A DNA stretch of 64,000 bases from positions 293,790 to 357,789 of the forward strand of contig VWZW01002455.1 of the NCBI GenBank assembly GCA_013397115.1, in the 5' to 3' direction. Below the pieces are notes generated by a model, which ran no database searches, was not told the origin of the DNA, and was given only the letters and a program-made list of their open reading frames with translations. Made by a program: the position numbers and the translations under genes. Source of the stretch: Edolisoma coerulescens (lineage: Eukaryota; Chordata; Aves; Passeriformes; Campephagidae). This document shows, in pieces, positions 12,641 through 24,823 of the stretch; the stretch's first letter is position 1, and each line of letters begins with the position of its first letter.

Positions 12641-12951
12641 CTGTTTACAGTCAGCCACTTCAAACCTGCAATGTTTGTGTCACAAAAACTGGGAAAGTAT
12701 AAATAAAATTGAAATTTATCCATCACCATCATCTGAATCATTGTTCTGTCTCCATCATTTGTTAGTTAAAAAAACCCAAACAGCTTCATCAGAGGATGAG
12801 AAAACACAAGGTCACCCACTGAAGGATGCCATATTCCACTGGAAATTATTGCAATGCTTAAAGTGGATCAGCACTTGGAGATATTCCAGTGTATTATTCC
12901 TAATTAAGTAACCCAAACCAACTCCATGCCAGATGCTATTATTCTGAAGAA

Positions 12952-12985
<34 letters not shown>
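12952..12985. repeat. (CA)n-(TA)n compound microsatellite
   Basis: About eleven AC dinucleotides (12952-12974) run into about six AT dinucleotides (to 12985). It is a potentially polymorphic intronic microsatellite. Confidence 0.95.
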
Positions 12986-13642
12986 GATATTAATCAAAAG
13001 TAGTTACAGTATTTAAAATATGTGCCTTACCCTACTACTTCAGTTTACTTTCAAACACAAACAAGTCTGAATTACCTTGTGCATATTAGCTGTATCAAAC
13101 CCACCTACTGGGCTACACTAAATACTTACATTTGACAAGGTCATATCAAAGTTACCAGAAAATCGGGATGTTCACAAACTCTTGCTAAAAACAAAGGAAA
13201 AGAGGAAAGTAGGCTAGCTCTGGTCCATGACTTTTCTCATCAGGAACACAATAGCATCTGTTTGCCCTGGGAATTAGATAAAGTAGGATCCAATCCCCAT
13301 GAATACAAAAGAGTTATTTCAGGAGCAATAACTGTAGTTTGGTAGCAAAGGGAGAGCAAACACTTAATTTGAGGGTTGTGCTATTTTAAAATCCATCTTT
13401 TTTTTTCCTTGCTTGGAGAGCTCCACTTTCCTGATCAGCACGAACAGAATCCACCTGTGTCTTCCCTTAACTCTTCTCATGTCTGAGACATTTGTGTCCA
13501 CTCTAGTAATTTCATGCTAGCAACTATCATATAAGTCTTGAATGGGACACAACTTATTTGCTAGAACTCACTACCTTTGAGAATCAGAATCACACACACT
13601 TTATAATGGTCACTGATATTTTCTGAGCTGAATAACTTCTAG

Positions 13643-14131
13643 TTATGGTATTATCTCACTGACTGAGGCAGATTTGTTGCCTAATGAAAACCTAATTCCT
13701 CTTTGCTTTTTCTTAAGACTTTTATTTCCTGTCCAGGAAGCTTCAACTAGTGAACAGTTTGTGTGATTTTTATCAGCCTGTATACAAGAAGAAATCCATA
13801 GAAAAATGGAATGCAGCACCACGAGATGCCCAGTCACGGCTCCTCCCTGCAAGGCTGTTTGTTCAACGGGTACACGTGGGTCTGGGTCAGCTGCCCCAGA
13901 GCCAAGGGCAGGCACAGGGAGGGCAAATTCATCTTTGCCCCACTGTGGCTGGAAGGCAAGAAACACTGTTTCAGTCTTCACCTTGGTGGTACTGGCTTTG
14001 GCTTCCAAAGAAAGGATGTTTGGTCCCCAGGAGTTTTGACACATACGGCTGTACACGTCAAGGAGTGTGGGAGCCACCAGTTTATTTCCACCAATATTTG
14101 ATCCCCAGAGCCCAATGACTTCAGCTGCCAT
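13643..14131 (-). other. Unassigned 162-codon open reading frame in intron 5
   Basis: An ATG-initiated frame begins MAAEVIGLWGSNIGGNKLVA and ends in TAA. I recognise no domain in it. It contains two sequons in NHTNCS and a hydrophobic stretch (HLVVLHSIFLWI). The start context is TTAAATGG. A frame of this length is about what chance gives once in 64 kb at this base composition, so coding status is doubtful. It lies on the same strand as PREX1, wholly within an intron. Confidence 0.15.
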
Positions 14132-16889
14132 TTAACACCAAAATATTTGAATTATAGCTTAAAAATATTTATTTTTTCCTAGTCTTCTGTCGTTCCTCCA
14201 ATCCTGGATACAGAACCTCACACTTCCTGAAAGACCTGCCCTAGAATGGTGCTGAGGAATGGATAAATTTAAAGTGAAAAATACCAAAATGTCATTGCAT
14301 CAATGACACTACTACCTTGTAATCAAAGGTATGAGTTTCTTTTTGGTGTGTTTCTGGAGCCAGCATCTTTGTGGGATTTGATTAAAAGCCCTGAAATTTC
14401 AGAGGATTTTGTAGTATTGGCATCTTTTGCCATTCTAATATTTTGAAGAGCTTTTAAAACACCACAGAAATTTCAATTTGCCAGTCAAGCTACTGTCAGT
14501 AGATAAAAAGGCGTACAGATTATCCAAACTGATAGAGTCCTAGCACCCATAACCATATTTCCCAAAAAACTTAAAAGTTAAGCAGGCCTAATTAGCAACG
14601 AGTGATTTAGCAACACAGTAATGCTAAGAAGAGAAAAATCAGAGGCACTGAGGTGCAGAAGTAATGTAGGAAGTTCTCTAAGACAGCCCTGTGTGGCTCA
14701 AGAGACGACTGCTGATCCCCACACTGCAGGACCAGACCCGGCACATGAAACCACAGTGACTTCAGAGCTGCTACCGGTGTATCAAGGACACAGAGCAAAA
14801 GATAAGAAATACGAAGTACCAACAGTGATCTTTTGATTTAATTCAAAAAGTCCAGAAAACTTTGGGACAAAATTGGTTAAAGATCACTTTTAGATAATCA
14901 TAGCAAGGTACACCAGACACTGACCACTCTGGCTGGATTAAGATGTCTCCAGTATGGAATAAATGGATGAAGGAACCTGGTGTTCAGGATCTATACCAAT
15001 AATGATTCTCTTCATACAAACGGTAACCATGACAGAAAATCTGCTAGAAATTATCACTTCACCTTTAGTAACAGCACAAATGTAGAGATCAAAATTAAGA
15101 ACCCAGCCACTATTTCATCTGGTTGAAATTTCTTGGATTACAGAAAAGGAATCTCTGTAACAAAGCAAAACCAACTCCCATTTTCAGTCTTGAACACACA
15201 GCAAAACAACAGTCCTCGAACACGCCACAGAATGAAAACAAGAAAACAAACACTATCCAAATCCTTGGTCAGGAATGCACATTTTGAAGCCCTCACATCC
15301 CCTGCCCTGTTTACTGTACTGGATGCCACAGAACCTCCCTTTCTGTGTACATGGATGTTGCTCATCATGCAGATCCACAGACCAGACAGGCACCAAATTC
15401 TCTCCACAATAACCCCAAATAAATGCCACTTAAACTGCATTATTAGGTTTTCAATTATCTCTACCTAACCAGTCCTCTCCGACGACAAATCAGAGCTGGA
15501 GCCATCTATACGCTTTCCTGATCCGATACTTGCATCTTGACTAGTATTAATGCTGTGCAGCAAGCAGTCTCACCCATTAGCTTCTCCTGCTGTGTCCAGA
15601 CTGCTTTTGTTTGTTCAGACTGTGAGTGGAGCTGTGGACAGACTGACTGGTAAACTAGCTGAATGCACATGGGTCCCAGCAGCTCAGTCCATGAGGGAAG
15701 AGCGTGACTGTGCTGTGAGATGGATTTGTGCCCAGCTGTACAGGCAACACAATTCCACCTGTAGGAAAGACATATTTTGAAAATTTGGCTCTGAAAGCTG
15801 CAACTGGATGGAAATAAACCATTTAAACATTTATGAGATGAAACAAGCAATTTACAATTTTAAATGGAACAGCAGATGAGTATCAAGCTAACCAGCTCGT
15901 ACCTACGATAACCCTCAACAGTGCTGAAGGGATGGACACAGCACTGCAACAGCTGTATGTGACATGGTTGATTCATGTGACCAGCCCGGAGCTAAGAGCA
16001 CCAGCTCATCACAGAATTTTTACTTTCTTCCAGAACTTTCTTTCAAAATATGAGGGAAAGTCTTTGTATTTTTTTAAATTACTCTTCTTTTAGTAAACAC
16101 AGTGTTACTCTGGCTGAGGAAGAGACTGACATCATGGAAGACTGATGGCTGTTAGCCACAGAGTATCTACAAGGCCATTGGGGGATGCAGGCTCTCCCAG
16201 AAACTGCTTTCTCCTTTTCCCTCTCCTTGTCCCCATCAGGCGGGTGACCCAGCCCTGACCTGAAAGGATGAGAGGCAAGTCAGCTCTTTTTAGGTCTTTT
16301 ATGCTTTATCTTCTACGGTAAGAATCCTAGCAAGGGGGCCCATTAGTGCCACGCGCAGTCATTTCTGCAACGACACCCGCCCACTGGGAACTCATCTGAG
16401 ACAACCAAAGAGTTTTCAAACAAGCTGCAAAACAGCTGTCAGAAGATACAGGATTTTAGTCACTACTGACCTGATCACCATCAAGCTAGAGACCTTATAA
16501 TGAAAAACATATCCCGTTTAGAGTCCCCAGAGCCATCCTGTCCCTCAGAACACTGGCACAATTCTAGCTGAACACAGCTTTACAGGAAATGGCTAAAACA
16601 GCCCACACAAGCCTTAATAAACATCTGAAGAGCACTGAAGTCAAAAGGCTTTGGTTAGTCAGTAAGTCACCCTGTCTGCTCTACCCAGACCACTACAGGA
16701 TTTAGCAGCCTGCCAGCATCAGGCAGCTTTTTGCCTGTACCCATAAAAAGCCATTTTCTTCAGAGGAGATCCAACTTTCAGAAGTGTAAATCAGGAAAGC
16801 AATAGTGGCAACAAAAGTCAGGGCTAAAAAAATGCAGAATCATTCCAAGAATAAAACAACCATCTGCAGGAACACTTTCTCTGGTTTAC

Positions 16890-16991
16890 CTTGAGCAGAA
16901 GAGGGTATTTGCAAATTCTCTGAATTGGAGTCAGTAGATAACCCTCTAGTGGAATGTCTGTTGTCTTTCTGCCTCCCAAAAGCATGCAACC
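16890..16991 (-). CDS. PREX1: PREX1 coding exon 5 (DH domain, core helix)
   Basis: A 102-bp exon encodes 34 residues starting GCMLLGGRKTTDIPLEGYLL and ending TPIQRICKYPLLLK (about human residues 174-207). PIQRICKYPLLLKE is the most conserved stretch of Dbl-family DH domains and forms part of the GTPase contact surface. The first residue is Gly where I recall Ser in human, because the exon begins GGT after the acceptor TTGTAG. The donor is AAG followed by GTAAAC. Both borders are phase 0. Confidence 0.98.
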
Positions 16992-19794
16992 CTACAATCA
17001 AAAAAGAAACAAATGTTACCTCAGACACAAAGCTTTCACATGATTTTTGACATGATTTTGTATTTCTAAAACATGCATTACTGTCAGAAAGCACTTTACC
17101 ACACCTCAGGTACAGGAAATGGCACTTCATTCACCACTGACATACAGCCATCAAGTCTGAAAAATTCTGCCAGGCATCAGCAGAAGAAAATCTGCTGTGG
17201 CTGTGCAGAAAGGTATCTTCTCAGAAGTATTATACAGCTGGTGACTCAAAATATGTCCTAACAATATGATGGCAAACAGCAAACCTAGATGGACCATTAC
17301 CTAAAAGAATCCAATTTACCCCCACAACAGATAGGACCAGTTGTCTTTGTTCACTATGTAAAGTTGTATACTGTTGGTCCAGAAAACTCTTGAAGGCTAA
17401 AATAAAGCCTACTAACTAGTAATCACGTAATTAACTCTAGTCCAGTTCTTACGTCTGAATTGAACTGGAATTGAAACAAATGAGTCATCTGCATAACATC
17501 CACCAATTCTCTGGCAAAATGTGCCTGAGCACAGCGGGATAAACAGCCTGGGCACACTGGCTGGCTAATCAGCACACATGGAACTTTTCAACAGATTATG
17601 GAAATTCATTTCTCAGGATTGATATAGAAGGGGAGTTCAAGAACAGGGTATGGCATTGGGAAAAAACCCCTATAATCCCTGATCTGTCCTTAATTTGTTA
17701 CAATAATCTGTAATCTGTGTGACTAATCAATACTGACCTATTGTAAGCTTTTTATACATTTCCCTGATGATTCTACTATTGGCTGTTGCCAGAGACAGGC
17801 AGTAGATTCAGGTGGACTTCAAATCTATTTCAGATAAACTATTCCACATTCCTATGTTCAACCATGAATATGGACTTTGCTCCAAAAGTCACTCCAGTTG
17901 CAAACCTGTCCTGTCCACACAGAAGGTGAACTTTAAAAGCAGTTCAGCCAAGAAGTGCCTGCTTTGTGGCATCACCAGTAACATTTTCCCCTATGAAATA
18001 TGCCCTGTGGCTCAGACACACTCTGAAATTCAGTGAGTTTTTTGGCTGTAGTTCAACAACTCTTCGAGGAATGTTCACAGACATCATACATAAAATCTCA
18101 TTAGCCCTAACTGGTATTTTTACAGACAATTGTCTGTAAAATAACCCGTCCCCAGGCTATTCTAGATCTGTGGCGTTGGCTACCCAGCTCACAATGCTCC
18201 CTGTCCAATTTCCAAGTCTCGGGTGATTCAGTCCTTCCCATCTCTTCTTTCAGCCCTCTCTCTAGCTCTGGGCTCAAAACTGCCCTTTAACACTTACTGA
18301 TTTTTCAAACACATTCCCACATTCTATGTTTCAGCAGCTGTGAGGGGGCAATCGGGCCAATGTATCCTCACAAGTAAAGCTTTGTACTTCAGTGCTGCCT
18401 TCTCTGCATAGTAGCATTGTAGCACTGGTTTGGGAGGCAGAGGAGAGGGGAAGGGAAGCCTGGAAGAAACTACAGCAGCCACAGCTAAGTAGACACATCA
18501 GTGCAGCCTCTCTTCCCATATTTACTGCCATTTTAACAGTCTCTTGGATTCAGGTGCTGCAGCAAGCCACAGCAGACAGCGTGACGTCCCTCGTAACCAG
18601 CTTGCCAGCTGCTGTCTCTAACACAAACAGGAAACTGTCGATCCAGTGGAAGTGAAGAACATTGTGAATGCTGGGAAGGACAGTCTTTACATGCACCTTC
18701 CCTCCTCTTTCATTGGTTTCCCTCACCAGAAGCACCCAAAAAAGCTCATGAACAAGGTAAGGGTCATTTAGTAATTCGAAGCAATGGTTTGATAAGGTTC
18801 ATTAAAACTCAGACATGACAAAGAGACTCTGCCTACACAACAGCATGAGGGTAGGCTCGCTCTGAGGCCTGTGTCTTGTGGCTAAAGGAATGCTCTGGCC
18901 CTGCTTCTGACTGACATTTATGCAGAAGTTTTCTTTTGCTGTACTACATTGGGAAAGAACAGACCTTTCACAGGAAACAAAAAAAGAAGAGCAGAAAGAA
19001 AAGCAGGTCCTTTGCAAGAAAGACAGCCTTCTTTTACTTCATAGAATTTACTAGGAAAAAAGCTGATGTGACAAATTATTCCTTTGCCTATGTGTCAACC
19101 CCATCACAAATGCCATGCATCCATGGCCAAGAAAACAAGACATTCAAAAATCAAGCAGAATTGGGGTGAAAGTAAGGAGAATAAACAACCAAGAAAGGAA
19201 AGAGAAGTAAGGAATGCTGAGCAGAAGGCAGTGCCCACTGATTGTTTCTCCTCCCAGCCCAGCCTCTAAGGCGTGTTTGAAGGCTGTACGACCACAGTCC
19301 CTCGTTGGATGGGACTTAGGTTACTTCTGATTTAAGCAGCAATGATGCACTCAAAACAATTCATCCAGACTACATTTCTTGCCCACAACTGGACTCATGG
19401 GGAAAAGGGTGTCAGAAGCAGGCCACATTTTTCTGGTGAGCCTGCAGATGGTGAGCTGGTCAGAGACCTGAGCAGGGAATCAAATCCAATGGGAACTAGC
19501 CTCAGCCTTGCTGCTGACTTATTACATTACTCCTTTCATCATCTGTGCTTGCTTTTTCTGTTGCTTCTTAAAAAAAATAATCTTCCTTGTTTCCACTGCA
19601 ATCACTCATGCCGGTAGTGCTCAGTCCTGTGCCTCAACTCATCAGTGATTTCAGTACCCCCCCACCCTGAGTGCTCCGCACCTGGAATGGGTAATACCTG
19701 CAAAATGCCCAGCATTCCTGCGATACCAAAGAGTCATTACGAGCACAGGGCAAAGTCAGATCATTCAGTCAAGGGTGCTAGAGAAGGTGCTTAC
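16992..19794 (-). other. PREX1 intron 4
   Basis: A 2803-bp intron. The notable element is a perfect 24-bp palindrome at 18118-18141. No repeat family or exon is recognised. Confidence 0.92.
18118..18141. repeat. Perfect 24-bp palindrome
   Basis: The left arm TTTTACAGACAA (18118-18129) is followed without a spacer by its exact reverse complement (18130-18141). The core contains CAGAC and GTCTG, the two orientations of the SMAD half-site, separated by AATT. It could also extrude as a cruciform. The function is unknown. Confidence 0.9.
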
Positions 19795-19899
19795 CAGAAG
19801 GAATGTTCTCACTGCCGGGATCTTGTTCAATTCCATCAGCAGTCTGAGTGCTTTCTCGTGGTTGCTACAGTACTCCTCGTATACAAAGAATTTGTCTTT
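19795..19899 (-). CDS. PREX1: PREX1 coding exon 4 (DH domain)
   Basis: A 105-bp exon encodes 35 residues starting KDKFFVYEEYCSNHEKALRL and ending MELNKIPAVRTFLL, matching about human residues 139-173. YEEYCSNHEKA and LNKI are strongly conserved in the P-Rex family. The acceptor is TTTTTCCTTGCAG and the donor is CTG followed by GTAAGC. Both borders are phase 0. A longer open frame running through this exon in another register (19836-20375, minus) is not the gene product, because only the KDKF register matches the family and joins its neighbours. Confidence 0.98.
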
Positions 19900-22800
19900 C
19901 TGCAAGGAAAAACAAAGTAATTTATTGACTCAGACACCACTAGAGAGATTATTTTGCCACAGTCTGTTACCAAATTCTTTACAAAGAGAGGTAGACTCCA
20001 AGTGGCATTAGCATTGGAATTTTCATGAAGTGCGTGACACTCATCTAATGTGAATAATGTATACAGGTGTCCACTAATTCCTGACTTACTCTGTTGTAAG
20101 TTAACAGAGGCTTTCCTGAGCACTGAGAGTTTCAGCACTTTTCCTCTTAACGCTTTACTGAGATCACAGATATTCTTTGCTGAAAGGAGGGATTTTGCTA
20201 TCTTGGGGTTTCTTGCAAGTGTGTCAGGATATTCCATGAAAGTAGCCAGGAACAAAACAAAGCCAGGAGCAAGGAGACTGACCACTCCTGCAGGAAGAAG
20301 AAACACAGGTGGCTGGGAAGAACCAAGAAAGAGCCTGAAAGAAGCTCTGAGATCTGGAGGGGAACTATAACACAAAGCAGTCAGCTGGAAATCCCCTGCC
20401 TTTCAGGGGTGAGAGCCAGGCCCCAGTAGGTTGGCTGATTTACTTTGTGTTCTGAAACAACCAGCAGACAAAACAGCTGTCCATAATAGTTTCTGTAATT
20501 GGAAGGATTTCATCAAATACACACCAAATAACCAACATATTACAGATACTAAAGGAAGGGAAAGGTAGCTTCACAACTAGATTGAGGTACTAACACTGGG
20601 ACACATCACACCCACCAGCACAGGCTGGAATGAAATCCCCTATTAAGAAATGAAGGTCAGCTGGCAGGTCAGGGTCAGCAAGTTCTGCTCTCCTGATCTT
20701 CAGATCTAAAGACAGTGCAACTCCTATCTAAAATGATCAGAGATGCTGAACCCACTGCAAACACTAGATTATCTGGAAACATCAGAGTGATTCACACAAG
20801 AAGCAGGAACAACTATTTCCATGCCCCAGAAGATAAGGCAAGGGGTGAGTTGATCCTCTCAAAAGCTGGTAGGAAGGGCTGGACTTTCAGCAGCTATGTT
20901 CAGAGCTTCCAGTATTGCATTCATCAGAATAAAAGGGGGGTCATGAGATTGTACTAGGCTTTAGGCAAAATGAATGATTCAGAAGCCAAAAAACCCATCA
21001 TTTTTGAGTGCTTCTTGCAACAGTACTTTATTTCTTGGTTCAGGTTGGCTTCTATGCCATAATGCAGTGCCATGTAGAGGCACACAGACAAGCTAGTTTG
21101 CATGGCAAAAGTAATTTCAAAGCATCAGTGTGGCACTCTGCCGGGTAATAGGCGAGGCTTTCCAGAGCTACCATCTCAGAGCACCAAGCCATGCAACCAA
21201 TGCCCCCCAGAGTCTGCTGTTGCATTCACAGCAAAATTCTGGTCTGAAATCATTCTGTCTGAACCTTTTCATCTCCCCAGAACTTGGAAATTAATTTTTT
21301 TGAGTTTTGATTGGACTCCTAGGACTCTTAGAGCTTCCTGTGTCAGCTGAAGACACCTGCAACATCTAGCTACTTTTAAGACAGCTCACAGTGATCCAAG
21401 AAAAAAACTACTGCCAACTGAAGGAGTTCACTAGTATGAAACCATGGGAATACAGCTGCAGTCACTGGGTATTCCCTTTGCTATTGTCACAAGGAAAAGA
21501 AATCGCATTAATGTTAGTTTAGGAGAATTTGACATTCTGGTCAGATGTTCAATGGTAGATATACATGTTCAGAGTCCGTAAAATACTTTTGGGTTTGGTT
21601 TATCACTAATCTGATTAATTTTTTCCCCTCCTTGTACTTAAAAAGAAAGAACTGAGAATAAATAGATGTATGTCCAAACACAACAATGGTACAAAGCAAA
21701 TAAAACAACAGCCACAAAGGGTATGGTGCAAAGAGCTGGAATGCAGATGTTCAGGAATTTTATCCTTCAGCAGCAGCTGTTCATGTTGCTACTGGGGTGC
21801 AATACTGGGAAGCTGCAAAGAAACAAAAGCTTCTGACCACCAGATGCAGGAAAAAGCAGGCCTGGGTCCACAATAGAAAAAAGGCAATAGGATTGTTGTC
21901 AACCATAAAAACAGGAGAGCTACAGAGTAAAGTAGATATAGTTTTTCCCACATTTTTCTCCTCTCACCTCTCCTCAACTCCCTGGATGCACACAAGCACC
22001 ATGCTTGAAACTAAACATAGCAGCCATTAACACAAGATCATCCGTTACATCAGTGCACACAAAATGTCACTGCTCAGGTTTCTGACTGCAGCTTTGAGTG
22101 CCTTTGAGTTTGGGAGGCTATATTTAGATCATGACAAAATAAAGCTCAAGACAGTACAATGATTATACACACACACCAGAGCGCCTTCCTCAAGTCTTTC
22201 CCAGCTGTACCCAATGCCAGCAATCCACAAATATGAGAACTATGCTTTAAATTACTCTGTGTCTGAAGTGTTTCATTTCCTCTCTGGGTGATATTCAGTC
22301 CTGGGCTCTCCCATAGCCTGGTGAGGAAATTATCAGTTACATAATTACAGATGTTAGCCCAGGAATTCTGAACCTGCAGTTGCTCTAGGTTAAAGTGCAA
22401 TTATGGTCAGAGATGTGACCGCATAAAAATGGCACTTCCTTACTCAGCAAATCTGCTGGATACACAGCTAGACCTTCTGTTTTGGTGACAGAAGTAAGTC
22501 TGTACAGTTCTCAGTTTGGTTAAAATAAATCTTTAACCAACAGTTTATTATCCAAATATGTTATTTTGGATGCACTAGTACTGCCCACAAATTAGTGCAA
22601 ATTTGAAAACAGTTTTGACTAGAAAGCAAGAAAGACATTTGGAAAAACTGCAACATTTTATTTGAACATATTTTTAACAAGGCACGGCATTTTCTTGTTT
22701 CAAAGCAGGATGAAACCAATCTTGTCAACATGAAAAACCTAAACAGAAGACATAATTCTCAACAAAACAATATCCCTGATGACTTAAACAGTAAAACTGA

Positions 22801-23428
22801 TCACTCATGCAACATTGCTCTGAAAAAATGAGCGTAACACACATTTCCCTAGAACAAGTTTCTAGCTATTACGTCCCCAAACCTCTAGCAATATGGCAAT
22901 ATCAGAAACAAAGGATCTGACAATTCTCTGCCCTTCTGCTCCACACACAGTCACGCCCTTTCCTGCCCTGCAAAAGTGAGCCTGTGCTCACGAGGCGTGG
23001 TCACTCCACAGTCGGTGCATGTGCTCTCTGACATTAAAAGATGTCCTACATGCTGGTTTTTTTAAGGCTGTAGACTAGATTTTGAATGAGTGTTTAAGGA
23101 TATTCTTTACCATCCGTTACAGCCACACTGAACCACAGCTCCAGAATAAACTTTAGCATCTACCATCAGACAATGAACTTCTGATCACCCGACCAAATGG
23201 AGTACAATAAGGCAGACACTGTCTGTCTTCTAAAGGAAAACAATTTTTCACACCTGAATATTAGAGCAAGCACATTTTATCATCTCTTCAAATACTTCAA
23301 AAAGACCATGTGCATTAATTTCTTCTTTGGAATTCTTGCAAAATCTGCTTGCTTGCTTTAGGTGTTACTCAAGACTTGAATCCTTCTGAACTAGAGGTCC
23401 TTGGGAAAGTATTGGGCCCATAACAACT

Positions 23429-23573
23429 ACCATCCCTTGATGTATTCAAAAAAGGTGTCAGTGTGGCACTTGAGCACATGGTTTAATGGTGAACATGGTG
23501 GTGGTGCTGGGTTGACGTGGCACTTGATGGTCCTAAAGGTCTTTTCGAACCTTGATGATTCCATGATTCTATA
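23429..23573 (+). mobile_element. CR1 LINE 3' fragment, plus orientation
   Basis: ACCATCCCTTGATGTATTC, GTGGCACTTGAGCACATGGT and CTAAAGGTCTTTTCGAACCT lead to GATGATTCCATGATTCTATA. This is the CR1 3' end in sense orientation, with the terminal ATTCYATG-like repeat at its right edge. It is opposite in orientation to the other three CR1 copies. The left boundary is approximate. Confidence 0.92.
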
Positions 23574-24209
23574 AAAGCAGTGTTCTGTTTCTGAAGGCTG
23601 GTGGACCGTTGCCAAGTAAGGCTCTTCTAGGCCAAGGCACACCAGGACGAGTCAGGCCTATGTAGACTAGAGGACATTAAGGACACACAGATCTCATGAA
23701 GAGGACCCAAGCACTGCAGTCTGATGGAACTCCACATGGTGAATCTGGGGATTGCTAGAAGGATATATGATACACAGAAACTTGGAGAAAACATGCTCCA
23801 CTAAAAAAATGCAGTGTCTGGAAAAAAGAGTGCTTCAAGAATTCTCAAGCTATTCACCAAATTTGCAAGTATTTTTAACACTGAGTTTATAAAGAAAAGC
23901 ACCTGCGCTAATATCTGGCTGCTGACAAGTACTGGATTCGTAACAAGGACTAAGAATGACCTTGCCAGGTGATCACAACAGCAGATATCCCAATACATTC
24001 AAGACTCAGGGGTCTTATGTCACTTGCTCACTGCAAGCTCCCCCCAGGACGCACTGTGATTTGATGATAGCAAAAAAGCAGCACTGGGGGTGCTCCAGCA
24101 CTTCTTCTAAGCACATTGCAACAAGAGAACCTTGCCCAAAATGAAAGACCAGAGAACTGTTCCCCACGGCTTCCCTGAGTACAACAGCGAGAGCACGTGT
24201 TGTGAGAAA

Positions 24210-24345
24210 AGCCCCTGAGCCCCGTCGTGGGCTTGCAGCGCTGGCAGCGCGCGGCTGCTCCGCTCCAGCCTCCCAAGGGCTGCTCGTGGCGGCCCAGCAC
24301 GCAGCACCACTACAACCCCGGCCTTCCACACCACGGAAGCACCTT
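24210..24345. other. CpG-rich patch in intron 3
   Basis: A GC-rich block with about a dozen CpG dinucleotides (for example GCAGCGCGCGGCTGC and CGTGGCGGCCC) lies in otherwise CpG-poor intron sequence. Three overlapping minus-strand frames are open here, which high GC content alone explains. It may be a small intragenic CpG island or a remnant of a GC-rich element. No family was recognised. Confidence 0.55.
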
Positions 24346-24700
24346 CAGGAGTACAGCTTCTGAGGCACTTGAAATTGTGCTGCTTTTTTGAAACTTTCGG
24401 AACAAAAGCAGACAAATTCTCAGCAATAAAATGCGAACAGATGGGTGAGAAAAAAAGGAAAAAAATTCAAGAGCAAAAGGAAGAGTTTCTAAAAATACAT
24501 CGTTGTTTAGCTCAGTTTGATGTGGTGTCCATTGTTCTAACCTCATTCACAAGTTTTTTCCCACCCTACCTATAACTTTCATACAAGACAAACATTGTCA
24601 TAGTATTGCTACAAGCCTTAGAGATTAGGGCTTGTTAAGGGGCAGGAGAGCTTATGACAGGAAACTGTATTTTCAGATAGCATTTAGTTATTGTACTTAC

Positions 24701-24823
24701 AAATTTTAAGAAAACATTTCCCAGCTCATGCTGAGACTGGGGTTCTGGTTGCAAGCAAAACTCCAGGGCAGCCAGGAACTCCTTGTGAACACCAAGAATG
24801 TCTTCAATGTTAGAAAACAAGAT
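24701..24823 (-). CDS. PREX1: PREX1 coding exon 3 (DH domain)
   Basis: A 123-bp exon encodes 41 residues. It starts ILFSNIEDILGVHKEFLAAL and ends in PEPQSQHELGNVFLKF, aligning with about human residues 98-138 of P-Rex1. FSNIEDI and the HPEPQSQHELGN-type segment are family hallmarks, and the QSQHELGN version points to PREX1 rather than PREX2. The acceptor is TTATATTTCAG before ATC; the donor is a consensus GTAAGT after TTT. Both borders are phase 0. The exon contributes helices of the DH bundle that contacts Rac-family GTPases. Confidence 0.98.

Larger units (their letters stand above)
8807..16889 (-). other. PREX1 intron 5
   Basis: At 8083 bp this is the longest complete intron in the window. 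It holds an A/C low-complexity tract (12511-12640), a CA/TA microsatellite (12952-12985), a small A/C-rich stretch near 10793-10832, and an ATG-initiated open frame of 162 codons at 13643-14131 (minus) with no recognised homology. I identified no exon inside it. Confidence 0.9.
19900..24700 (-). other. PREX1 intron 3
   Basis: A 4801-bp intron. It contains a plus-strand CR1 fragment (23429-23573) and a small CpG-rich patch (24210-24345) about 360 bp from exon 3. The remainder shows no identifiable feature. Confidence 0.92.

Noticed and set aside
12436..12911. Lys/Pro/Thr-rich plus-strand frames
   Set aside because: They come from the A/C low-complexity tract, where stop codons are rare.
19836..20375. 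179-codon minus-strand open frame, the longest in the window
   Set aside because: It overlaps exon 4 in a different register from the KDKF frame that matches P-Rex1 and splices correctly. No homology was recognised, and its length is near chance expectation.
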